From positions 62,001 through 126,000 of the forward strand of contig CAZTJF010000001.1 in assembly GCA_964613805.1 (NCBI GenBank): a stretch of DNA of 64,000 nt. Reading direction: 5' to 3'. This DNA is from XYD12-FULL-36-8 sp964613805. Its GTDB lineage: Bacteria; Bacteroidota; Ignavibacteria; Ignavibacteriales; Ignavibacteriaceae. Positions 1 through 8,591 of this stretch are shown one piece after another. Under the pieces are notes generated by a model, which saw only the letters and a list, made by a program, of their open reading frames with translations, ran no database searches and was not told the DNA's origin. Each line of letters starts with the position of its first letter. The stretch's first letter is position 1. The translations under genes were made by a program, and so were the position numbers.

Positions 1-1
1 T

Positions 2-322
2 GTTTCGTTTTTTGTTGGGTTAGTATTGTTCGTTATGAATAACTATGACATAACAAAATTTTCAAATATCATTCTTCCCTCTATCTTTTTTATTCTTGGA
101 GCTGGCTTTTTAGTTTTATTTATTGATGAATATGGCAACAAGCTTTTGGCTGCCATATCAATAATATTTTTTGTTTCTGGTCTTTTCTTTTTCTCAAAGC
201 TTGGAACTTTCAGCGTTTCCGATTTTGCTAAGTCTGTCTTAAGCATTACAATTAAATACTGGCCTGTTGTTGTTATCCTAACTGCAATAATTTTATTGTT
301 TAATAAAAAACAAAGGAGCTAA
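2..322 (+). CDS. Small membrane protein, LiaI/LiaF-like (DUF5668-type), 5' partial
   Basis: The reading frame is open to the window edge, so the real start probably lies upstream; an in-frame TTG at 26 and ATG at 35 are alternatives. The visible ~107 residues contain four hydrophobic segments separated by short polar turns. The last is KYWPVVVILTAIILLF followed by a basic tail. The tyrosine-tryptophan-proline before the final helix is typical of the LiaI/LiaF-like transmembrane region (DUF5668) found in envelope-stress sensor proteins. It is two bases from the following TolB-like gene, which has its own AAGGAG site, so the two are probably co-transcribed. No soluble sensory domain is visible, so any stress role is inferred from family resemblance only. 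Confidence 0.55.
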   Translation, partial: VSFFVGLVLFVMNNYDITKFSNIILPSIFFILGAGFLVLFIDEYGNKLLAAISIIFFVSGLFFFSKLGTFSVSDFAKSVLSITIKYWPVVVILTAIILLFNKKQRS

Positions 323-324
323 AT

Positions 325-1245
325 ATGAAAAATCATTTTTTTTATCAGCTTGCTTCTATTCTGTTACTCATTTCTCTATCAGTTTTCCCTCAGCAAGTAA
401 GGATAATTGAACCAATTACTTTGCTTGCAGCTGGTGCTGAAGAATATCAGATGCCAAAAATTTCTCCTGACGGGAAAACGGTTGCATTTGGAGGTACGAA
501 TAACAATGGCATTTTTCTTACAAATTATTTTGGCGGCGAAGTAAAACGATTAGTTAATTATGCAGCAGCGGGATGGAATATGAAGTGGTCGCCAAACTCT
601 GATGCAATTATAACGAGAGCAAATCTTTGGGGTGAAGATTTTATAACCAAAAAGAGTGCTGTTATTCTTTTCGATTTGGAAGGAAAGGAACAAAATCTTT
701 CTGGCACTCTCGATGATGTTGGAATGCCTTTCTGGTCAACCAGCGGAAATTCAGTTTGGTGGGAAGAAGGAACCGCCAATTTTCGAAGCTTCGCACTAAA
801 AATAACCGAAGATGAGAATGTTGCAATTAATAACAACAGCAATATCATTAAGATAAAAGATGGAGTTCCGTCAGTAACAAAACCTGTTGATGGTGAATAT
901 CTTTTTGTTGAGTGGTCTCTTGATAACACCAAAGCCGCTATCAGCGTTGTTGGTAAAGGTATATTTGTGTACGACACTAAAACTGAAAAGATTTACGATT
1001 TTGGAATAGGGGAATATCCATCGTGGATAAACAATGAGCAGCTTATTTTCATGGTTGTTTCAGATGATGGTCATGAAATTAAGAATGCCGATATTTATTG
1101 CTATAATTATGATGGTAAATTCCTTGCTGATTTAACTTACGGATTCGAACAGCCAGCTTTGTATCCTTGGGCAAGCAGAGATGGAAAGATTGTCTTTCAA
1201 TCACCAGATGGTAAAATTTATAAAATGCAGATTGATATAAAGTAG
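325..1245 (+). CDS. Secreted TolB/WD40-like beta-propeller protein
   Basis: A 306-residue protein with a hydrophobic signal peptide (about residues 1-23, ending SVFPQ). The rest contains PD40/TolB-type blades: SPDGKTVAFGG near residue 48, WSPNSDAII near 88 and a terminal blade ASRDGKIVFQSPDGKIY. These repeats form periplasmic beta-propellers, usually for protein-protein or peptidoglycan-associated contacts. The Asp-Gly turns and regular spacing support the fold, but the low repeat count leaves the partner unknown. An AAGGAG site sits eight bases before the ATG. It follows the small membrane protein by 2 bases and precedes alaS by 44, so it may be in one operon with either. It is not long enough for classical TolB (about 430 residues), so no gene name is given. 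Confidence 0.7.
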   Translation: MKNHFFYQLASILLLISLSVFPQQVRIIEPITLLAAGAEEYQMPKISPDGKTVAFGGTNNNGIFLTNYFGGEVKRLVNYAAAGWNMKWSPNSDAIITRANLWGEDFITKKSAVILFDLEGKEQNLSGTLDDVGMPFWSTSGNSVWWEEGTANFRSFALKITEDENVAINNNSNIIKIKDGVPSVTKPVDGEYLFVEWSLDNTKAAISVVGKGIFVYDTKTEKIYDFGIGEYPSWINNEQLIFMVVSDDGHEIKNADIYCYNYDGKFLADLTYGFEQPALYPWASRDGKIVFQSPDGKIYKMQIDIK

Positions 1246-1289
1246 GACAGTCTGCTAAATGCGGATTCTTGTCTGTTTATGGAGCATCA

Positions 1290-3893
1290 ATGACATCAAA
1301 AGAAATAAGACAACAATTTTTAGACTTCTTCAAAAGTAAAGAACACAAAATAGTTTCAAGTGCACCGGTTGTTCCGTTTGACGATCCCACACTGCTTTTT
1401 GCTAATGCGGGAATGAACCAATTTAAAGATTTATTCCTGGCAAAAGGAACTCGTGATTACAAACGTGCAGTTAATACCCAAAAGTGTATTCGTGTTAGCG
1501 GAAAGCATAATGACTTAGAGGAAGTTGGGCACGATACTTATCATCATACATTTTTTGAGATGCTTGGTAATTGGTCGTTCGGAGATTACTATAAAGCTGA
1601 AGCGATAGAGTGGGCTTGGGAACTTTTAACTGAAGTGTGGAAACTTCCTAAAGAAAGATTGTGGGCTACAGTTTACAGAACTGATGACGAGGCTTTTACT
1701 TGTTGGAAAACAAAAACCGATATCAATCCAAAACACATTTTGCGTTTTGATGAGAAAGATAATTTCTGGGAGATGGGGGAAACTGGACCTTGCGGACCCT
1801 GTTCGGAAATTCACATCAATGTTGGGGATGATTATGATAATCCTAAATATGTAAATGCTGGAGTTCCAGGGTGTATAGAGATTTGGAATCTTGTTTTCAT
1901 TCAGTACAACAGAGATGAAAAAGGGAAACTTCATGAACTTCCTGCTAAGCATGTTGATACAGGAATGGGATTCGAACGTGTATGTGCAGTTCTTCAGAAA
2001 AAGAATTCAAATTATGATACAGATGTTTTCACTCCTCTGATTGATGCTGTAGCCGAACTTTCAGGCCTGAAGTACAGTTCTGCAGAAGAGGAGAAAAGAG
2101 TTGCAATACGTGTTATTGCTGACCATATACGCACTTTAACTTTTGCAATTGCTGATGGCGCAGTTCCAGGAAATGACGGAAGGGGATATGTATTACGCCG
2201 GATTTTGAGAAGGGCAGCACGTTATGGAAGAAAACTAAATTTGAATAAACCATTTCTCTTTGAACTTGTAGATGTTTTAGTTCAAACAATGGCAGATGTT
2301 TTCCCGGAAATCAAAGAGAAGAAAGAATACGTTAAGAAAATTATTAAAGGAGAAGAGGTTAATTTCAATGCAACACTCGATAGAGGAATTGATTTGTTTG
2401 AAGAGCTAATTAAAGGATTGGAAAAAGATAAAGTTAAAGTAATTCCGGGTGAAGATTTGTTTATGCTTTATGATACTTACGGTTTTCCTGTTGATCTTAC
2501 AAACGTTATGGCTAAAGAACGAGGATTCACAGTTGATGAAGCCGGCTTCAATGAACTCATGAATTCTCAAAAGCAAAGAGCAAGAGAATTCGCAAAAGAT
2601 AAATTTGCTTCAGTTAATATTTCTGTCGGCGATCTTAGCTCGTTTGGGCTTGTGTCCAAAGATAAACCATTGTTTACCGGTTATGATGAGTTAAAATCTA
2701 CCTCAAAGATAATCGGGCATAAAAAAGAAAACGGAAATGATTTGGTGATTCTTAATAAAACTCCATTTTATGTTGAAGCGGGCGGACAAATTGATGACCA
2801 TGGAAATCTTATCACTAAAAATGTAAAGCTGCCAGTTGTTGATGTAACTAAAATTGATGATAAAACCGTTCATGTTATCGAGAACGAATCAAATGCTTTA
2901 ATTTCTCCAGGTGCCGATGCAATTGCCGAGGTTGATGAGCACAGACGCTGGGATATTATGCGTAATCATTCTGCAACTCACTTTATGCATTCAGCTTTAA
3001 GGAAAATTTTAGGGACACATGTTCATCAAGCGGGTTCGTATGTTGGTCCAGATAGATTGCGGTTCGACTTCACTCACTTTGCAAAACTTTCACCAAGTGA
3101 AATCAAAGATATTGAAACATTAGTAAACGAAGAGCTTAGAAAAAATATTCAGCTTCAGCATCACCGCAATATACCGTTTGAAATTGCAAAAAAAATGGGT
3201 GCGCTGATGTTCTTCGGCGATAAGTACGGTGATAAAGTTAATGTTGTACAATTCGGGGATTTCAGTCTGGAATTCTGCGGCGGCACGCATGTTCAAAATT
3301 CATCACAAATCGGTTTGTTTAAGATTATCAGCGAATCTTCAATTGCAAGCGGTGTTCGTAGAATTGAAGCAGTTACCGGTTTTGGTGTGGAAAAATACAT
3401 AGACAGTCAAATTGAAAAACTGAAACAATCAGATGAAAAAATAGGAGAACTACTTGAAGCGAAGAAGAAGTTGGAGAAAGAAATCTCCGAATTGATGTTA
3501 AAAGAAAAATTGGGACAAGTTGATACTTTACTTTCTAAACCTTCAATAATAAACGGAGTTAATGTTTACAAATCGGTTGTTGAGGCTGGAAATGTGGATG
3601 AACTAAAAAGCATGGGTGATGAATTTCGCAATAAAATGAAAAGCGGAGTCGGAATATTGTTTTCTGTTATTGATGAAAAAGTAAGCATTGTCTGTGTTGT
3701 ATCTGATGATCTCATAAAAGAGAAAAAACTTAGTGCAGGAAAGATTGTCGGAGGGATTGCTAAACTTGTTGGCGGTGGAGGTGGAGGAAAGAGTCACCTC
3801 GCAACTGCAGGTGGAAAAGATATTGCAAGCATTCAAGTTGCTTTAAGTAAAGTTGACGAAGTTGTGGGAGAGTTTTTTAGTAAAAACTTGTAG
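1290..3893 (+). CDS. alaS: Alanine--tRNA ligase
   Basis: This gene encodes alanyl-tRNA synthetase, which charges tRNA-Ala with alanine in the cytoplasm and clears mischarged Ser/Gly. The 867-residue length is normal. The class II catalytic core at the N-terminus shows GNWSFGDYYK, TGPCGPCSEIH and DTGMGFERV. The editing domain has the HxxxH zinc motif (H560-S-A-T-H564) and CGGTH (C663-H667). The C-Ala/DHHA1 tail carries the glycine run GGGGGGKSHLATAGG. I chose the ATG at 1290 over the in-frame TTG at 1269 because GGAG (1281-1284) is correctly spaced from it and the family starts with (M)TSKEIRQQF. A GC-rich hairpin and T-run lie 37 bases past the stop. Confidence 0.98.
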   Translation: MTSKEIRQQFLDFFKSKEHKIVSSAPVVPFDDPTLLFANAGMNQFKDLFLAKGTRDYKRAVNTQKCIRVSGKHNDLEEVGHDTYHHTFFEMLGNWSFGDYYKAEAIEWAWELLTEVWKLPKERLWATVYRTDDEAFTCWKTKTDINPKHILRFDEKDNFWEMGETGPCGPCSEIHINVGDDYDNPKYVNAGVPGCIEIWNLVFIQYNRDEKGKLHELPAKHVDTGMGFERVCAVLQKKNSNYDTDVFTPLIDAVAELSGLKYSSAEEEKRVAIRVIADHIRTLTFAIADGAVPGNDGRGYVLRRILRRAARYGRKLNLNKPFLFELVDVLVQTMADVFPEIKEKKEYVKKIIKGEEVNFNATLDRGIDLFEELIKGLEKDKVKVIPGEDLFMLYDTYGFPVDLTNVMAKERGFTVDEAGFNELMNSQKQRAREFAKDKFASVNISVGDLSSFGLVSKDKPLFTGYDELKSTSKIIGHKKENGNDLVILNKTPFYVEAGGQIDDHGNLITKNVKLPVVDVTKIDDKTVHVIENESNALISPGADAIAEVDEHRRWDIMRNHSATHFMHSALRKILGTHVHQAGSYVGPDRLRFDFTHFAKLSPSEIKDIETLVNEELRKNIQLQHHRNIPFEIAKKMGALMFFGDKYGDKVNVVQFGDFSLEFCGGTHVQNSSQIGLFKIISESSIASGVRRIEAVTGFGVEKYIDSQIEKLKQSDEKIGELLEAKKKLEKEISELMLKEKLGQVDTLLSKPSIINGVNVYKSVVEAGNVDELKSMGDEFRNKMKSGVGILFSVIDEKVSIVCVVSDDLIKEKKLSAGKIVGGIAKLVGGGGGGKSHLATAGGKDIASIQVALSKVDEVVGEFFSKNL

Positions 3894-3929
3894 CTCAATT
3901 CAAGGCAACCATCAACGATTTGCCTGCTC

Positions 3930-3955
3930 CTTGGGGTAACCCCGAAGATTTTTTT
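3930..3955 (+). terminator. Rho-independent terminator of alaS
   Basis: CTTGGGG and CCCC(G)AAG form a short stem around a TAA loop, followed directly by a run of seven T. It lies between the alaS stop and the next gene, which points the same way. Confidence 0.6.
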
Positions 3956-4056
3956 CTGTATGCTCCACATCACAGTTCATTTTCTTTCCCTTGTCCAGCG
4001 ATAATTTTTCCGTTAGCTTGCAATCAATTCAATAATTAATAATAAAAGGAGTAAAA

Positions 4057-5007
4057 ATGGCTAACAAAAAAGTAATTGCTGTACTTGGTGCAACGGGTGC
4101 TCAGGGCGGCGGTTTGGTACGTGCAATCTTAAATGACAAATCAAGCGAGTTTAGCGTACGTGCCCTAACCCGCGATATTAATTCACCTAAAGCAAAAGCA
4201 CTCGCAGACATGGGTGCAGATGTTATTTCTGTTGATATTGATAACTACGAAAGTATCCGCTCGGGATTTGCCAATACTTACGGAGTTTATGCGGTTACAT
4301 TTTTCTGGCATCATTTTTCAGCTGAAAAAGAATCGGCACAAGCAGCTTCATTTGCAAAAGCAGCAAAGGAAACTGGTGTTAAGCATATCATCTGGTCAAC
4401 TTTAGAGGATACGCGCAATTGGATCCCTTTGACAGACAACAGAATGCCCACGCTTCAGGAGAAGTACAAAGTCCCGCACTTCGATGGAAAAGGAAGTTCT
4501 GATAAATTTTTTACTGATTTGAATTTGCCCGTAACATTTTTGTATGCATCCTTTTATTGGGAGAATTTTATCTACTTTGGTATGGGTCCGCAAAGAGGAC
4601 CTGATGGTAAACTCGCTCTTACAATTCCCATGGGAGATAAGAAACTTGCCGGCATTGCATCTGAGGATATTGGAAAATGTGCTTATGCGATATTTAAAAG
4701 AGGAAATGAATTCATTGGTAAAAAAGTTGGATTAGCGAGTGATCACTTAACTATTCAGCAGATGGCTAATCTTTTCACCAATACTTTAGGCGAGGAAGTT
4801 GTTTACAACAAAGTTTCTTTTGATATGTTCCGAAGCTTCGGTTTTCCAGGTGCAGACGAGGCAGGGAATATGTTTCAGTTCTATCATGATTGTGATAAAG
4901 ATGTTAACGGATTAAGAAATGTAGAATTCACAAAATCGCTTAATCCATCTCTTAAAAACCTTGAAACATGGTTAAGAGAAAATAAAGCAAAAATACCCGT
5001 AGGGTAA
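4057..5007 (+). CDS. NmrA-like NAD(P)-binding atypical short-chain dehydrogenase
   Basis: A 316-residue Rossmann protein of the NmrA/HSCARG family. The N-terminal KVIAVLGATGAQGGG holds the GxxGxxG dinucleotide loop (residues 10-16), and the acidic-to-basic pattern ALTRD after beta-2 suggests NADP(H). Family members lack the classical SDR Tyr-Lys pair. They act as redox sensors or as quinone/isoflavone-type reductases, and the sequence cannot decide between these. The family-typical LYASFYWENF segment is near residue 165. The gene has a good AAAGGAG ribosome site and appears monocistronic, bounded upstream by the alaS terminator and downstream by a 13-bp hairpin shared with the convergent cytochrome gene. 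Confidence 0.8.
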   Translation: MANKKVIAVLGATGAQGGGLVRAILNDKSSEFSVRALTRDINSPKAKALADMGADVISVDIDNYESIRSGFANTYGVYAVTFFWHHFSAEKESAQAASFAKAAKETGVKHIIWSTLEDTRNWIPLTDNRMPTLQEKYKVPHFDGKGSSDKFFTDLNLPVTFLYASFYWENFIYFGMGPQRGPDGKLALTIPMGDKKLAGIASEDIGKCAYAIFKRGNEFIGKKVGLASDHLTIQQMANLFTNTLGEEVVYNKVSFDMFRSFGFPGADEAGNMFQFYHDCDKDVNGLRNVEFTKSLNPSLKNLETWLRENKAKIPVG

Positions 5008-5029
5008 TCTAAAATAATTATATCAGAGT

Positions 5030-5075
5030 TACCTTCGAGGTTTTTGCCCGCCCCCTCGGTGCAACCTCGAAGGTA
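5030..5075. terminator. Bidirectional hairpin between convergent genes
   Basis: Perfect 13-bp inverted repeat TACCTTCGAGGTT / AACCTCGAAGGTA around a 20-base loop. It lies midway between the stops of the NmrA-like gene and the cytochrome c gene, so it probably ends both transcripts. Confidence 0.65.
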
Positions 5076-5089
5076 TTTAAATTTATATC

Positions 5090-5689
5090 CTATTTTTTAG
5101 CAAAATATTCAGCAAGCTTTGGCGGTGGAACAGGATCAGGAACCTTATTCTTTATTGGTGGTAAACTAATGAGGTAAGCATAAATTGCTTTAAGATCCTC
5201 ATCTGTTTTTTGACCAATAACCTGCCAAGGCATTGGAGGCAGTAATGGTCTCCCGACACCCATAAACTTGCCTTCTCTAAGGGTTTTAATAAACATTTCC
5301 TCTGAAAGGGTACCAATTCCAGTCTCTTTATCAGGGGTGAGATTGGAAGCATATGAGATTCCCCATGGACCCACCCACGCGGCAAGATTTTTTTCCGTAA
5401 CATACCAATTGCCAGGTGCAACGGTTTTTAGATCGAGTGGTGGAAGTGTGTCACCTTCGGGAAAACCAGCAAGATTTCTGGTAGTATCGAAATCAGGCCC
5501 ATGCGGAGTCATGATTTTAGGTGTGTGGCAATCACCGCAACCGCTGGTAGTTACTATGTATTTTCCCCGTGCTATTAGTTCATCCTGTGACAGCACTTTT
5601 TGTTCACTCTGTTGTGTGCAGTTAAACTGAAGAAAAATAGGAACAGCAAACATTGCGGTTGTAAACGCATGTATCAAAGTGTTTCGCAT
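5090..5689 (-). CDS. Periplasmic monohaem c-type cytochrome
   Basis: A 199-residue exported cytochrome. Residues 1-24 are a signal sequence ending LQFNC; C24 could be lipidated, but the box is not canonical. One haem site, C51-G-D-C54-H55, is present. The C-terminal MPWQVIGQKTDEDLKAIYAYL supplies the likely axial methionine and matches the dehydrogenase-associated cytochrome c family, the small electron acceptors of periplasmic alcohol/aldehyde/sugar dehydrogenases. No partner dehydrogenase is adjacent, so the electron donor is unknown. A CRP/FNR-type dyad (TGTGA-N6-TCACT) lies 178 bases upstream of the start, which would fit control by carbon or oxygen status (inference). Confidence 0.85.
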   Translation of the reverse strand: MRNTLIHAFTTAMFAVPIFLQFNCTQQSEQKVLSQDELIARGKYIVTTSGCGDCHTPKIMTPHGPDFDTTRNLAGFPEGDTLPPLDLKTVAPGNWYVTEKNLAAWVGPWGISYASNLTPDKETGIGTLSEEMFIKTLREGKFMGVGRPLLPPMPWQVIGQKTDEDLKAIYAYLISLPPIKNKVPDPVPPPKLAEYFAKK

Positions 5690-5767
5690 TGAAACTCCTT
5701 TTAATTGTTAATAAATGTAAAATTAACCCGGCCGGTATTTGTGCGGCAGAAGCAAGCTATTTTGGAT

Positions 5768-5841
5768 GAAAGTTACATGAATAAGTAGGTGGTGTTATAA
5801 CTTTCACCACGAGTATGAGTTAAATTATTTGGTATTAACTC
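5768..5841. other. Two inverted repeats between two minus-strand genes
   Basis: GAAAGTTA (5768-5775) pairs with TAACTTTC (5798-5805), and GAGTTAA (5817-5823) pairs with TTAACTC (5835-5841). They lie downstream of the 5924-6703 gene and upstream of the cytochrome. They may end the first transcript or be part of the cytochrome leader. Neither is followed by a clear T-run. Confidence 0.35.
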
Positions 5842-5866
5842 TAAAAGCAAAATGAATGGCGTTAGG

Positions 5867-5882
5867 TGTGATCGAAATCACT
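5867..5882. promoter_or_regulatory. CRP/FNR-family-like operator
   Basis: TGTGA-TCGAAA-TCACT is a near-perfect match to the CRP half-site arrangement. It lies 178 bases upstream of the cytochrome c start. No regulator gene is in the window, so the assignment rests on the motif only. Confidence 0.35.
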
Positions 5883-5923
5883 TGGATATGTTTTGGTAAG
5901 CACAGTAATGTTAACTATAAAAA

Positions 5924-6703
5924 TTAAGGCAGCATATCTCCATAGCTTGAAACAAAGTTGACATTTCCATTGAATTTTACATGAAACAACCAGAAATGCC
6001 TTCTTATACAACCGGCGGGACAATCACCCCAGCCCTTGCTGAATTCAATTGATAAGAATTCTGTTTCAATTGATGCATTGATATCATCACCATCTCCAAC
6101 AGTGCGATTTTCCTCAGCAAAAATAACTCCGTCAATTGATTGGAATTTCTTTCCAAGCGCATAAATATTAATCGGTTTTACTGATTCTAAAACAGCAGCG
6201 TGCAGGAATGACCAATTGTAATAATTTACCAGCTGTAAATCATAATTTATCATTAAAGCATCTATTTGAGGATTTTCAGTCAGCCGCTGTCCTATTCGCC
6301 ATTTTTGAACCCAGCTTTTTGTACTGTCAACGGCAACAATAATGGAGTGTGTTTCTGGATTTCGGAAAGTGTGAATTTTATAAATGTTAAAAACAGAGTC
6401 TCTTGCTGCCAGCGAGCTTGCATTATAAACATGAACCAGACCATGATAATAAAAATCAACCAATTCCTGTGGAAGTGTTACTAAACTTTGTTTACTCTCA
6501 AGATCGGAATGCACATCTCTGAGAGCAATTCTTGCTGCGTCCTCTCTTATTAAAATTTTTATGGAATCAGGAACTGAAGAATCATTTGCGGGAACTAGTT
6601 GCTTTCCTTTAGTCCACTTATTTATGTATTCAACTTCAGCAAGATTGCAATGGTAAAAGATAAAACTGAAAAGAATAGCAATAATTGAAAGAGGAACTCT
6701 CAC
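5924..6703 (-). CDS. Exported protein of unknown function with WGDCPAGC motif
   Basis: I do not recognise a family for this 259-residue protein. The N-terminus is a hydrophobic export signal ending FYHC (C19), possibly a lipoprotein though the box is atypical. The central part is mixed alpha/beta with no repeats. The C-terminal quarter holds WGDCPAGCIRRHFW, with two cysteines three residues apart that could form a disulfide in the periplasm, then a beta strand with NVNFVSSYG. I have the impression that the Trp-Gly-Asp-Cys-Pro-x-Gly-Cys stretch recurs in secreted proteins of this bacterial group, but cannot verify it here. The gene stands alone: the next minus-strand gene upstream starts over 100 bases away. 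Confidence 0.6.
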   Translation of the reverse strand: MRVPLSIIAILFSFIFYHCNLAEVEYINKWTKGKQLVPANDSSVPDSIKILIREDAARIALRDVHSDLESKQSLVTLPQELVDFYYHGLVHVYNASSLAARDSVFNIYKIHTFRNPETHSIIVAVDSTKSWVQKWRIGQRLTENPQIDALMINYDLQLVNYYNWSFLHAAVLESVKPINIYALGKKFQSIDGVIFAEENRTVGDGDDINASIETEFLSIEFSKGWGDCPAGCIRRHFWLFHVKFNGNVNFVSSYGDMLP

Positions 6704-6806
6704 TTTTTTTTCCTTTTGTTAAAAGAAAATAATTATTCGGGTGATATTATTAACAATAAAAATTTATGCCTGCGAGTTTGACGGTTTAATCCGCAGCATT
6801 TATTCA

Positions 6807-8342
6807 TTAGATAAACAGCTTGTTTATTTTACGAATTTTATCTAGTGATACTTTAAATCCTCTGCCAATAAATATATCAAGATTATTTTCATAAGGCATG
6901 GCATTAGGAGTTTTATGAAACCCACTCTGCACAACATTTTCAAGAGCTTGAAGATGATTCTCTATTTGTCCCCCAATAATTATTATTATTGAAAAATCAT
7001 TTGAGTTAGGCCACCAATACCAGTAGCTGTTGTGTGAACAAATAACTTTTGGAAGTGGGTATTTCTTACTGTAGTATTCTATTGCGCCGGCTTTACCATA
7101 GTTGCTGCAATAAACAAGTGTGTTCTTTTGTTCATCTACGGATAAGGATTGGTACACTTTCGAGACATTCTTTGCAAGAGTTTCCCAACCATGCATATCA
7201 GCATAAAATTGGGGTATTCCTCTGTTAAGTGCTTGTCCTTCATTGCTCGGTGGTTCTAATCCCAATTCGCTTTGAAATTTTAAGAATTGTTCGAGAGGAA
7301 GCAACGGACGTGCAAACGGCGTGAGGAGTATGCCCATAAAGATAACGGGAACTGCAATTAAATATTTTAACCAGAATTTTCTCTCACTGCTCCATTTCTC
7401 AATCATAACAGCTCCGCCCGCAAAAAGAATTTGGTATGCTGCGGCAATGTATTCTCCTTTACTGTGTCCATTGATTAGGAGAATTAAGAATGTAGCGAGC
7501 CAGATAAAAATAACTGCTTCATATTTCCTTCCTGCTTCATTAAAAAAGAAAAAGTAAACTCCCGGAAGCCAAATAAAAATTGCCAGCGGATTTAGGATTA
7601 ACAGTTGATCAAGTAGGAAGGAGATTGGTGTAAGTCCGCTATATTTAGTTGATGCTGCATTTTGCATGAATTCGAGATGAGCAAAATCGTGAGTGATATT
7701 CCAAATAATAAAAGGGGAAAATATTACCAGAGCAATCAAACCTGCCATGTAAGGATATTTTGTTTTCAAATACTTTCTCAGCGGGTTAAAAATTATTCCA
7801 AGGAAAACTCCTGCAGAAAGCCACAGCATACTTGTTTTATTAAGCAACCCCAGTCCTATTACAATGCCAAGCCAAATCCAAAGTTTAGTATTTTCCTCTT
7901 GTATAATTCTCAAAAGAAAGTAAGCCGAAGTGATCCAGAAAAGGAAATCAAATGTGTTCATAGAAAAAATAGTGTTCATTCCAAGAAATATTGGGGTGAG
8001 CAGGTATGTAAGGATAGCGATAATAATTGCTGTCCTGCCGCCGCCTAATCTCTTTGTGAATAATCCAAGCATAAATAATGAAAGTGAAGAAACAATAGCG
8101 GGAATAAGTCTAATCGAAAACATTGAATCACCAAATAACCATGTCCAGAAAGCTAAGAAGTAAATAGAAAAGGGAGGGTGATCGACATAGCCGAGATCCA
8201 ACCTGTTTGAACAGGCGAGATAATAAAGTTCATCACGAAAAATTCCATAAGCGAAAAAGTCTGTAGTAATGATGTGAATAGCCAGGTTAGTTAACGCAAT
8301 GACGATGATTAGGGGTGGCAAAGGTCGAGTTTCTGATTTCAT
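6807..8342 (-). CDS. ArnT/PMT-family (GT39/GT83) polyprenyl-phosphate-sugar glycosyltransferase
   Basis: A 511-residue inner-membrane protein with about ten hydrophobic helices and a soluble C-terminal domain (about residues 365-511). The first periplasmic loop, YGIFRDELYYLACSNRLDLG followed by YVDHPP, is the family signature. Its Asp-Glu pair is the catalytic acid/metal site of C-type glycosyltransferases that use lipid-linked sugars. Substrate (lipid A, protein or exopolysaccharide) cannot be told from sequence. An in-frame TTG lies nine bases upstream at 8351, but the ATG at 8342 gives the normal start. Divergent from radA with a 249-base shared upstream region. Confidence 0.8.
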   Translation of the reverse strand: MKSETRPLPPLIIVIALTNLAIHIITTDFFAYGIFRDELYYLACSNRLDLGYVDHPPFSIYFLAFWTWLFGDSMFSIRLIPAIVSSLSLFMLGLFTKRLGGGRTAIIIAILTYLLTPIFLGMNTIFSMNTFDFLFWITSAYFLLRIIQEENTKLWIWLGIVIGLGLLNKTSMLWLSAGVFLGIIFNPLRKYLKTKYPYMAGLIALVIFSPFIIWNITHDFAHLEFMQNAASTKYSGLTPISFLLDQLLILNPLAIFIWLPGVYFFFFNEAGRKYEAVIFIWLATFLILLINGHSKGEYIAAAYQILFAGGAVMIEKWSSERKFWLKYLIAVPVIFMGILLTPFARPLLPLEQFLKFQSELGLEPPSNEGQALNRGIPQFYADMHGWETLAKNVSKVYQSLSVDEQKNTLVYCSNYGKAGAIEYYSKKYPLPKVICSHNSYWYWWPNSNDFSIIIIIGGQIENHLQALENVVQSGFHKTPNAMPYENNLDIFIGRGFKVSLDKIRKINKLFI

Positions 8343-8520
8343 GGAATTCAATTAAAATTCTTTTTAGTGTTGAGGAAAATTAGTAATTAGGTAACACAAC
8401 AAAAAGAGAAAGTTTGTTTAAAATTATTCGCTATTGAATAATCCTTGTTGGCCGGTAAAAAATCAGTGATAATCTGTTGCACTTGCCCGAATATCACGTA
8501 TCTATGTAATCAGCGTGCAA

Positions 8521-8549
8521 TTGACTTTCCTTAATTTTCGAATAATTAT
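8521..8549 (+). promoter_or_regulatory. Candidate sigma70-type promoter of radA
   Basis: TTGACT at 8521-8526 and AATTAT at 8544-8549, 17 bases apart, 43 bases before the radA ATG. The -35 matches 5 of 6 consensus bases; the -10 is weak. Confidence 0.35.
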
Positions 8550-8591
8550 TAAAATATTTGTAGTTTTCGCCAGCAACTTATCGGGTATAGC

